A stretch of 43,739 nucleotides of DNA from Shewanella electrodiphila (GTDB lineage Bacteria > Pseudomonadota > Gammaproteobacteria > Enterobacterales > Shewanellaceae): assembly GCF_023283985.1 (NCBI RefSeq), contig NZ_JAKIKU010000019.1:1-43739 (forward strand). The letters run 5' to 3'. The first letter of the stretch is position 1. Every line of letters begins with the position of its first letter. The position numbers and the translations under genes were made by a program. The notes under the pieces are model-generated. The model saw nothing but the letters and a program-made list of their open reading frames with translations, searched no databases and was not told where the DNA came from. Positions 9,667 to 16,753 of the stretch are shown one piece after another.

Positions 9667-9685
9667 TTGTGATAAAAATCATGAA
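9667..9685 (-). promoter_or_regulatory. FNR/CRP-like site upstream of the cytochrome gene
   Basis: TGAT-AAAA-ATCA (9670-9681) is a perfect inverted repeat of the FNR core, inside TTGTGATAAAAATCATGAA; the left half TGTGA also fits CRP. Its centre is about 78 bp upstream of the cytochrome start, suitable for a class II activator site with a start point near 9634. Which regulator binds cannot be told from sequence. Confidence 0.55.
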
Positions 9686-9894
9686 ACCATTTAAAATATA
9701 AAAATAATAATTAAAAAACCTAAAGTTTCACTTATTAAAATGCATATTTTAAAAACCAAAATTCCAGCTAGTAGAATCCGCAAACCAATATAAAACAGCA
9801 AATAAAATTACCATTTCCAAATAATGAAATACAGGCCCTAAAAGTGTGACGGGAGATATATATTGTAACTTCCAATCAAAACAAGAAAACAAAC

Positions 9895-9908
9895 GTGATC
9901 ATAGTCAA
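9895..9908 (+). promoter_or_regulatory. FNR-like site upstream of the ydhY-like operon
   Basis: GTGAT-CATA-GTCAA matches 8 of 10 fixed positions of the FNR consensus. It is centred about 88 bp before the ydhY-like ATG. A possible -10 (TATAAA, 9943-9948) lies 41-46 bp downstream of the centre, so the spacing is not ideal. In E. coli the ydhYVWXUT operon is FNR-activated, which makes the site plausible. Confidence 0.42.
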
Positions 9909-9989
9909 CTTGTTTTTAATTTAATTAAACAATACTTAAGTTATAAATATAAACATAAAAGCAATATTTATAATTAAGAGGAAACAAAT

Positions 9990-10637
9990 ATGATTACAAG
10001 GAGAGCACTACTTGCTAATGGCGCTAAAGTTGCTGTTGGTACAGTATACGGCGGTACATTAGTTGGTTTTCTAACAGGGTGTGGTAGCAGTGATGACGCT
10101 GACACCCCTATTGTAGAAGTTCTTCCCGGCGGCCTTATGGTGGTTAATCCAATGCTATGTGTCGGTTGTCGTCGCTGCGAAATTGCTTGCAGTTGGAGCC
10201 ACGGGAAATCAGCTGTCAGCCCAAGCACCTCAAGAATTAAAGTCGCTAAAAACTTAAACTTTGGCCCTCATGGCGTACAAGCCAATTATGAAGACCAGCG
10301 CGGCGAACAAGGTGATAGCACCATTGTTCCGTCTACCTGTCGTCAATGTGATGTCTGCATGACGGTATGTCCGCAACAAGCCATTTCAGTCAATGAAGAA
10401 ACCGGTGCAAGAGAAGTAAATGATGACTTATGTGTTGGCTGTGGTTACTGCGCGGATAAATGTCCCCAACAAGTCATTACTATCGATAAAACCACGCGTA
10501 AATCACTTAAGTGCGACCTTTGCCAAGGTAATCCTAATTGCGCTCAAGTTTGTCCTACAGGTGCCATTAAGTTTTACACCTGGGAAGAAGCAGTTGCTGA
10601 AGTTGAGCTTCATGAAAAATATTTAGAATTAGTTTAA
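9990..10637 (+). CDS. ydhY: YdhY-like 4x[4Fe-4S] ferredoxin with Tat-type leader
   Basis: A 215-residue iron-sulfur protein, a presumed electron-transfer partner of the next gene's oxidoreductase. Sixteen cysteines form four clusters' worth of ligands: C57/60/63/67, C117/120/123/127, C148/151/154/158 and C175/178/184/188, the arrangement of DmsB-type subunits. The N-terminus has twin arginine (TRRALL, Arg4-Arg5), a hydrophobic stretch and a possible lipobox LTGC (Cys31), so the protein may be Tat-exported and lipidated. E. coli YdhY also has a hydrophobic leader ending in LLGC. The start is supported by AGAGGA eight nt upstream. It is the first gene of a three-gene operon, 21 bp before the ydhV-like gene. 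Confidence 0.85.
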   Translation: MITRRALLANGAKVAVGTVYGGTLVGFLTGCGSSDDADTPIVEVLPGGLMVVNPMLCVGCRRCEIACSWSHGKSAVSPSTSRIKVAKNLNFGPHGVQANYEDQRGEQGDSTIVPSTCRQCDVCMTVCPQQAISVNEETGAREVNDDLCVGCGYCADKCPQQVITIDKTTRKSLKCDLCQGNPNCAQVCPTGAIKFYTWEEAVAEVELHEKYLELV

Positions 10638-10658
10638 ACAAAACTAAAAGGAATAATT

Positions 10659-12884
10659 ATGACTACTACATATGGCGGCTGGGCCGGTTATGTTTTAAGA
10701 GTTAATTTAACAACAAAAGTAATTACTAAAGAAACAACAGAAACCTACCACGATTATATTGGCGGCATGGGGATCGGTTATAAAGTATTATGGGACAATC
10801 ATGTTGATGGTATTAAAGCAACAGATGAAGAAAATAGACTAGTTATTTCAGCAGGACCATTAAGTGGTTCTGGTGCTATTTGTTCAGCAAGAACAACTAT
10901 TACTTCACGCAACCCTGTTATTCGTAATCACTTAATTACTGACGGCCATTTTGGCGGGCACTTCTCACCCGAACTTAAATTTGCAGGCTACGATGCAATT
11001 ATCGTTGAAGGTAAATCAGACACGCCAGTTTGGTTAAAGATTGTCGATGATACGGTAACATTAGAACCCGCAGAATCTTTATGGGGAGTGGGAATTTTCG
11101 ATACTTTTGCTGCTGTTAGCAAAATGATGGGACAGCAAGCCCAAGTGGCAGCAATTGGTCCTGCCGGTGAAAACCTCGTTGCCCAATCAACAATCCAAAC
11201 CCAAGGTGGTCACTCTGCTGGTGGACATGGTTCAGTTCTAGGTTCTAAGAGATTAAAAGCAATTGGTATTATTGGTACCGGCACAGTTGATATCGCTGAA
11301 TCCACAACCAATGAGCAACTGCGAGCATTAGATGATCATATTCTTGGTATCATTGGCGCGAATAATAACGGCGTTGTGCCTAACCAACCGCAATCTTGGG
11401 CAGAATATAGCTCTTCTGGTAGCCGCTGGCGCGGTGGGCCAGGCGTAAAATGGGGCGCAGCTGACACCCCTGTTGAATTAGAAGAAACCCCATGGGACGA
11501 TCGCCAAAAAGTGGGCATGCGCAGCTCAATGGCCGAAATGTATTTTGGCCGCGACGAAGCCAATAAAATCTTCAAGCGTCCTGGTGGTTGTCATTCTTGT
11601 CCTATTCGCTGTTTCTGCGAAATCAAGAACCCAAAAATGAAAACCGAATACAAACTACCAACTGAAAACATCACAAATGTATGTTTAGGATTCCTTGATC
11701 CATGGTATTCAATGGGTAAACCAAGCAGTGGTGAAAAACGCACCGATATTCAAACCGTTGGTGCTTATTATATGGATTATAATGGCATTTGGAGCGCCTA
11801 TGGCCAGCTTTCTCATGTCATGCGTGAATTTACCGCACGCGACTTTTGGAAAATAATTCTACCTGCAGAAGAATATGCAGCGATTAATTGGGCCCAGTAC
11901 GCTGACCAAGATGCTCACTTCATGCAAGATTACTATACTCGAATTGCTCATGGTGCATCTTATAATGGCTCAAACATTTTTGGCCGTATGCTGGGTCAAG
12001 GTTTACATAATTTTATCAACGATGATGGTGAACTTTATAACATTGAAGATATTCTAAACGAAGTCGAATCACCAAGAATGGCAGGACTGACATTTGCACT
12101 TGAAAGTGATGAAGGTTATGAATTCTACGGTGAGACTTATAGCGTATTCTTAGATTCCCATGTAAAAGTATTCAATCGCTCAATGGTTGGTGGTGTACAT
12201 CATGCCAGTGAGTCTGCAGGACAAGTTGGCGCACTGCTCAACACTGTATTTAACCGTGACCCACAATGTCATTCACACATTAATTTAATCAATTGTGGCC
12301 TTCCTTGGGCGAAAATTGCAGAGGTCGCAGAATCAATGTGGGGCCCGGGTGCATTTGACCCAGTCAAACATTACACTGAAATGAACACGTCTAAAGCTAA
12401 GTTTGCTAAATGGTGTTTAGTGAAAAACGTACTGCATGATTCACTGACTTTATGTAACTGGATGTTCCCGCTATTGGTTTCACCTGACGTAAATCGTGAT
12501 TACATTGGTGATAGCTCAATTGAATCGCAAATGTTCAGTCTCGTCACAGGGATTGAGACCTCTGAAGCAGAGCTTGATGCAAAAGCTGAAACGGTACTGC
12601 AACTGCACCGAGCATTAACAGTGTTGCAAATGAATGAGCCAAATCAACGTGAAAAACATGATGTGTTATCTGAATGGGTTTACGATTTAGATCATGACAT
12701 GAACTTTGGCGATGAAGGCACGATTAAAATGGATCGCGACGATATCCAAATAGGTTTAGACATGTTCTATGCCGAAATGGGTTGGGATAAAGACACAGGC
12801 GTGCCTACACGTGCCACCTTAGAGAAGTTCAAACTGGGCTATGTCGCAGATAAACTAGAAAGTTTAGCCTTGCTACCAGCTTAA
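10659..12884 (+). CDS. ydhV: YdhV-like aldehyde:ferredoxin oxidoreductase family enzyme
   Basis: A 741-residue member of the AOR family, whose enzymes bind tungsten or molybdenum through two pterins plus one [4Fe-4S]. It aligns with E. coli YdhV end to end as I recall it: the N-terminal GWAGYVLRVNLTTK, the pterin-binding segments near IGPAGEN (166-172) and GGHGSVLGSKRLKA (188-201), and the C-terminal ALLPA. Cluster ligands are Cys311, Cys314, Cys318 (GCHSCPIRC) and, far downstream, Cys599 (DSLTLCNW). An extra Cys320 follows the triplet. There is no signal peptide, so it is probably cytoplasmic although its ferredoxin partner carries a Tat-like leader. The substrate is unknown for the whole YdhV group. 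Confidence 0.9.
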   Translation: MTTTYGGWAGYVLRVNLTTKVITKETTETYHDYIGGMGIGYKVLWDNHVDGIKATDEENRLVISAGPLSGSGAICSARTTITSRNPVIRNHLITDGHFGGHFSPELKFAGYDAIIVEGKSDTPVWLKIVDDTVTLEPAESLWGVGIFDTFAAVSKMMGQQAQVAAIGPAGENLVAQSTIQTQGGHSAGGHGSVLGSKRLKAIGIIGTGTVDIAESTTNEQLRALDDHILGIIGANNNGVVPNQPQSWAEYSSSGSRWRGGPGVKWGAADTPVELEETPWDDRQKVGMRSSMAEMYFGRDEANKIFKRPGGCHSCPIRCFCEIKNPKMKTEYKLPTENITNVCLGFLDPWYSMGKPSSGEKRTDIQTVGAYYMDYNGIWSAYGQLSHVMREFTARDFWKIILPAEEYAAINWAQYADQDAHFMQDYYTRIAHGASYNGSNIFGRMLGQGLHNFINDDGELYNIEDILNEVESPRMAGLTFALESDEGYEFYGETYSVFLDSHVKVFNRSMVGGVHHASESAGQVGALLNTVFNRDPQCHSHINLINCGLPWAKIAEVAESMWGPGAFDPVKHYTEMNTSKAKFAKWCLVKNVLHDSLTLCNWMFPLLVSPDVNRDYIGDSSIESQMFSLVTGIETSEAELDAKAETVLQLHRALTVLQMNEPNQREKHDVLSEWVYDLDHDMNFGDEGTIKMDRDDIQIGLDMFYAEMGWDKDTGVPTRATLEKFKLGYVADKLESLALLPA

Positions 12885-12922
12885 GCATTGATTAGTTAGT
12901 AATAAAGAAAGGTGGTTATTTC

Positions 12923-13456
12923 ATGATTGAACTAGTCGATTATATTCGTTTACTCAGTAAGAACGGTCGTCTTGTGACGGCCGAACAGGTCATTGCCGTT
13001 GCTGGACTTGATCTTGAAATTGAAGATGTAGAAGTCGCACATCAAGCCCTGATTGAAGATAGTCAATATCAAGATATCGCCATCATTGCTGCAGAAACTG
13101 AACATTACTTTTATTCTAAAAAGTTCATTGTCCGCAGCTATGCTACTCAGTGGGTGGGTGTTAAAGACGGTAAGTTAATTGAAACTATGGCGGACTATAT
13201 TCGCCGTTACTCTTCAATGGGTGAATTAGTCGCGGCATCAAATTTCACCCATCCACCCTATAACCTTGAGCATTCAGCGTTAGTAGGCTTGATAGAGAGG
13301 TTTGATCAAACAGCAGGATGTGAAGATATTCATTTTCAGCTGGATGCTCAATCCTATGAAACTAAAAGTGAGGGTTACTTTTTTTCTATCAAAACCATGA
13401 CAACAACCTATGCCAAAGTGCTAGCGGATCATGATCCTTTTGAATGGTCAGCGTAA
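12923..13456 (+). CDS. YdhW-like hypothetical protein (third gene of the ydh operon)
   Basis: A 177-residue soluble protein with no signal peptide, no membrane segment and one cysteine (about residue 134). The N-terminus (residues 1-55) may form a small helix-turn-helix-like fold (RLVTAEQVIAVAGLDLEIEDVE). It is predicted to be mixed alpha/beta. It follows the ydhV-like gene by 38 bp with a strong AGGTGG ribosome site, so it is probably co-transcribed. By position it corresponds to E. coli ydhW; I cannot confirm sequence similarity from memory. A maturation or accessory role for the AOR enzyme is an inference from position only. Confidence 0.65.
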   Translation: MIELVDYIRLLSKNGRLVTAEQVIAVAGLDLEIEDVEVAHQALIEDSQYQDIAIIAAETEHYFYSKKFIVRSYATQWVGVKDGKLIETMADYIRRYSSMGELVAASNFTHPPYNLEHSALVGLIERFDQTAGCEDIHFQLDAQSYETKSEGYFFSIKTMTTTYAKVLADHDPFEWSA

Positions 13457-13495
13457 ACTCATTATTCATTAATGAGTTGAAGGATAAAATTTAAC

Positions 13496-13527
13496 AATGC
13501 CAATCGAAAGATTGGCATTTTCTTTTA
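13496..13527 (+). terminator. Terminator of the ydh-like operon
   Basis: The stem AATGCCAATC-GAAA-GATTGGCATT (13496-13520 region) with a GAAA tetraloop is followed by TTCTTTT, 40 nt after the third gene. Confidence 0.88.
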
Positions 13528-13557
13528 TCTGCAACGTTATCATCAGATTCAAGAATG

Positions 13558-13617
13558 AGTTTAAAAGTTAAGTTTAAAAGTTAAATTTCAACGTTAAATT
13601 TCAAAAGCCAGTTTAAG
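13558..13617. repeat. 13-bp degenerate tandem repeat
   Basis: About 4.5 units of period 13: AGTTTAAAAGTTA twice exactly, then AATTTCAACGTTA, AATTTCAAAAGCC and a partial AGTTTAAG. It lies in the 310-bp gap between the ydh-like operon and the LysR gene; the rest of that gap shows nothing recognisable. Confidence 0.6.
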
Positions 13618-13841
13618 GCAAGATTCTCTGTTACTCATATAACATATTGAAATTCACTATTTCACTCAGTATACAAAATAAACTTTAGGATGATTTTCTT
13701 TTTAATTATCGTTAGTTAACAGTTCGATAGTATAAATCATACAAAAGCGTGATTAAGGTATAAATTATTACAACGCTCTCTGCTCAGTTACCTCTAAATT
13801 GGTACATTACTAACAAGGTTAATCCATAATAAGCGTGCATA

Positions 13842-14852
13842 ATGAACCCTACAACAACACAAGAAAGGTTACTAAACCTCGACTACATGACCTTATTAGT
13901 TTTTTTAAGGCTATATGAATTCCAAAGCGGAAAATTAACAGCTGAGTCATTTAGCGTCCCTCAATCAAAAATCAGCCGCTGTTTATCAAGGCTCAGAGAA
14001 GCTTTTGATGATCCTTTGTTTGTAAAAAGAGTGTCAGGATTAGAAATTACCGATAAGTCACAGCGCTTATATCCAATATTAAAGAAAATTGAAATAAACC
14101 ACATCGACCTTGCCCAAGAGATAAATAAAAGCGTTGAAAGCTTAGACAGTGACATTATTATTAAAGCTCCATCAGGTTTTACCAATGGCGTATTAAGAAA
14201 GCTTTATAACTGCCAATGTGAGAACCATTGCGGCAGTGCATGTGTCAAGTCTGCAGTACTGCAAGACAATGGCTCAAATGATGAAGAAATGCTGTTAAAT
14301 AGCCAGTGCGATATGGTTATTAGCTGTAATCCGTCTATCCATGTTGGTATTCAAAGCCAAAAGATTTGTGAAGTAACAGACACTTTTGTCGTCGCTAAAC
14401 ATGATCACCCCATTTGGGATGAAATCTATAAACCCCTTTTAGATCGCGTATTAAACTACCCTGTCATTTTAACGGAAGTAATGCACTTCAACAGCGAGCT
14501 TGAAGCCACGCCGTTAAAGCAGTTTGCTGATGGCAGAATGCGAGAATTAAAAGTCGCAGCAAAAACCAATAATTTAAATGAGATTTACGACTTTTTAACT
14601 GGCACAGATGCCATCACGCTAGTGGTTTCTCAAGGTGCGGTTGATTATTTAACTAATGACGATGCTTTACGCGCGCAAATCGTGCCGCAAACAGAGCGCG
14701 CTGAGTTAATGCGCAACAAACCTAATATGACGCTGTATATGCAAACTCGTAAAACTGAGCGCAAGTTATCAAACTGCGTTAAAAATAAGATAGCAGAGCT
14801 GATTGCTACGGGTGCCAATGGCTGTATTAAAGCTTGCCAATTATCGCGTTAA
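13842..14852 (+). CDS. LysR-family regulator with a cysteine cluster
   Basis: A 336-residue transcription regulator. The winged helix-turn-helix spans about residues 14-66 (KLTAESFSVPQSKISRCLSRL, then DDPLFVKR, the LysR hallmark). The effector half is unusual: where other LysR proteins start the first substrate-binding lobe it has CQCENHCGSAC (Cys124, 126, 130, 134, with His129), plus Cys156, 162 and 176. Such a cluster could bind iron-sulfur or another metal, or sense redox state; this is inference. It sits downstream of and co-oriented with the ydh-like operon but after a terminator, so it has its own promoter. Regulation of the neighbouring cytochrome and ydh genes is plausible but not shown. 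Confidence 0.88.
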   Translation: MNPTTTQERLLNLDYMTLLVFLRLYEFQSGKLTAESFSVPQSKISRCLSRLREAFDDPLFVKRVSGLEITDKSQRLYPILKKIEINHIDLAQEINKSVESLDSDIIIKAPSGFTNGVLRKLYNCQCENHCGSACVKSAVLQDNGSNDEEMLLNSQCDMVISCNPSIHVGIQSQKICEVTDTFVVAKHDHPIWDEIYKPLLDRVLNYPVILTEVMHFNSELEATPLKQFADGRMRELKVAAKTNNLNEIYDFLTGTDAITLVVSQGAVDYLTNDDALRAQIVPQTERAELMRNKPNMTLYMQTRKTERKLSNCVKNKIAELIATGANGCIKACQLSR

Positions 14853-14890
14853 TCGCAATAAATTCATAACGCATGCACCCAGTTATACCA

Positions 14891-14922
14891 CGCCAACTAG
14901 GCTAACTTAGTTGGCGTTTTTA
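14891..14922 (+). terminator. Terminator after the LysR gene
   Basis: A nine-base stem CGCCAACTA / TAGTTGGCG with an eight-base loop, followed by TTTTTA. Confidence 0.87.
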
Positions 14923-15045
14923 TTGCCTTAAATCCGCCTATTTGACACATAGCGCTGTTCCCCGCAAGATAATCAACAAACTAAAAAAGACTAAAACCCT
15001 CCTAAAACAGGCTTTTATCACTAGATTGCGAAGAATGGAATCAAG

Positions 15046-15795
15046 ATGTTTAGACAAAATATTATTATTACTGGCGCCAGTTCAGGGCTAGGCCAAGGTA
15101 TGGCACTTGAGTTCGCGAAACAAGGCGCTAACTTAGGTTTGTGCGCAAGGCGGACCGATCGTTTAGAAGCATTAAAAGCCCAAATCAACGACACTTACCC
15201 CAATGTCAAAGTCTGGTTACTAGCCTTAGACGTTAACGATCATCAACAAGTATTTGACGTGTTTGACCAATTCAAAGAGTTAATGGGCAATGTCGACAGG
15301 GTTATTGTTAATGCAGGCATGGGTAAAGGTGGCTCTATCGGCACAGGGCTATTTGAAGCCAATAAACAGACTGCCCAAACCAATTTTGTTGCCGCATTAG
15401 CTCAGTGTGAAGCAGCAATGAAAATTTTCAGACAACAAAATGCAGGGCATCTGGTCACCGTTTCATCAATTAGTGCTCTGCGCGGTTTCAGGCGCGCGAT
15501 GACGGTTTACGCCGCGACTAAAGCTGGACTGACTTCGTTAACCGAAGGGATCCGACTCGATGTTATGAATACACCAATAGCGGTTACTTGTGTGCATCCA
15601 GGATACATTAAAACTGAGATTAACGATCACGCTGATGGTGCACCATTTATGATTGATGCCGAAACCGGTTGTCGAGCTATGGTCAAAGCTATCAATAAAG
15701 AGCCGGCTAACTGTTATGTGCCGAGTTACCCATGGGCATTTATCCAACTTATTTTAAGAGTACTGCCAGATAAAATGCTACGCAAAATGAGTTAA
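15046..15795 (+). CDS. Short-chain dehydrogenase/reductase
   Basis: A 249-residue NAD(P)-dependent oxidoreductase of the classical SDR family. It has the cofactor motif TGASSGLG (residues 9-16), NAG (89-91), an active-site serine around Ser141-Ser143 and the YAATK pair Tyr155/Lys159. The Arg35-Arg36 just after the second strand (CARRTDRL) suggests NADP(H) preference. A C-terminal hydrophobic stretch (residues 228-242) may associate with the membrane. The substrate cannot be inferred. It is monocistronic between two terminators; GGA lies 7 nt before the ATG. Confidence 0.9.
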   Translation: MFRQNIIITGASSGLGQGMALEFAKQGANLGLCARRTDRLEALKAQINDTYPNVKVWLLALDVNDHQQVFDVFDQFKELMGNVDRVIVNAGMGKGGSIGTGLFEANKQTAQTNFVAALAQCEAAMKIFRQQNAGHLVTVSSISALRGFRRAMTVYAATKAGLTSLTEGIRLDVMNTPIAVTCVHPGYIKTEINDHADGAPFMIDAETGCRAMVKAINKEPANCYVPSYPWAFIQLILRVLPDKMLRKMS

Positions 15796-15889
15796 AAAAC
15801 AACAAATCGAACAAGCATCAAACCAAAAGACAGTAAAATTGTTCAATAAATATTTTGATACCGTATCATCTTAAATTACGGCTCTGCAT

Positions 15890-15920
15890 AAAAAAGAGAA
15901 GCATTAAGCTTCTCTTTTTT
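15890..15920. terminator. Bidirectional terminator between SDR and DUF4234 genes
   Basis: The perfect stem AAAAAAGAGAAGC-ATTAA-GCTTCTCTTTTTT has A and T runs on both sides. It serves the convergent genes on either side. Confidence 0.9.
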
Positions 15921-15966
15921 GTGCTCGTCTCGCGCCCGTCTAATGAGTATAGGGCGACAAAGTCGC

Positions 15967-16443
15967 TTACTTAAGTTCAGTAATATTGATTGAACCTTTA
16001 CCGTAAGTTGGATGACCTTTTTGTTGTTCTTCAGGCAGTTGATTAATGCAGTAATTGATATAAAAAATGTTAAACACGACTGTGATAATTTTATTCATTT
16101 TCAAATCAATGCCGAAATTCACGTGGGCATAATCTTGCAATGCCGCTCGCGCTCTAAATGACCAAAATACATATAAAAAGAAAGCGCCAAAAAGTAATAA
16201 ACTGCCGATACCACTCATCAAGCCAAAGTCACTGTGTGACAACACACCACCAAAACCAAAGCAAACTGCTATCGCAATAATAAACGAATCATCAGCAGTG
16301 CGAATTGAAGTAATCTCGTCCATTTTGGGATACTTAGCAAATAACCAAATTATCGGATATATCCCACCAGTAAAAACGGTTAACCAAAATAATCGGCTGG
16401 TTTTAGTATTAATCTTTTCAGGTAATTCTTTAATATTATTCAT
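15967..16443 (-). CDS. DUF4234-like membrane protein
   Basis: A 158-residue protein with four likely membrane segments (about residues 18-35, 54-70, 76-95 and 117-132). The first segment contains TGGIYPIIWLF, resembling the GIYxIxW pattern of DUF4234 proteins. No catalytic motif is visible and the function is unknown. The start ATG is at 16441-16443. It stands alone, convergent with the SDR gene. Confidence 0.7.
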   Translation of the reverse strand: MNNIKELPEKINTKTSRLFWLTVFTGGIYPIIWLFAKYPKMDEITSIRTADDSFIIAIAVCFGFGGVLSHSDFGLMSGIGSLLLFGAFFLYVFWSFRARAALQDYAHVNFGIDLKMNKIITVVFNIFYINYCINQLPEEQQKGHPTYGKGSINITELK

Positions 16444-16711
16444 ATACGTTGATCAAACCTTTGTCATATTTACTGGTTAACACTTATCTGCATCACTAAC
16501 TTAGTTGCTACTCGACAATGTAATCTGCCTACCTTGACTGCATCATTGCTGAATGACACCCAAAGATTATAAATTAAAAACAATTCAATTTGATTAAATA
16601 ACACTATAAATCAGCATGTAACTCCCATTTTAGACCAATTGTCGCTGTAATCCAGTCCCGTTTTAACGCATGACGACCTAGTTCATATCGAATCATTATT
16701 TTAAAGGCAAT
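16444..16711. other. Intergenic region
   Basis: AT-rich spacer holding the promoter of the DUF4234-like gene. No further structure was noticed. Confidence 0.4.
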
Positions 16712-16736
16712 AAAAAACGAGCCATTTGGCTCGCTT
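16712..16736 (-). terminator. Terminator of the acyl-CoA synthetase gene
   Basis: The stem CGAGCC-ATTT-GGCTCG (16718-16733) is followed on the minus strand by a T run (A run 16712-16717), 18 nt past the stop codon. Confidence 0.8.
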
Positions 16737-16753
16737 TCAATAACACTAACAAA

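Noticed and set aside
15667..15795. SDR C-terminal hydrophobic stretch as a membrane anchor
   Set aside because: A single short hydrophobic segment (residues 228-242) is within the range of buried SDR helices; not claimed as membrane-bound.
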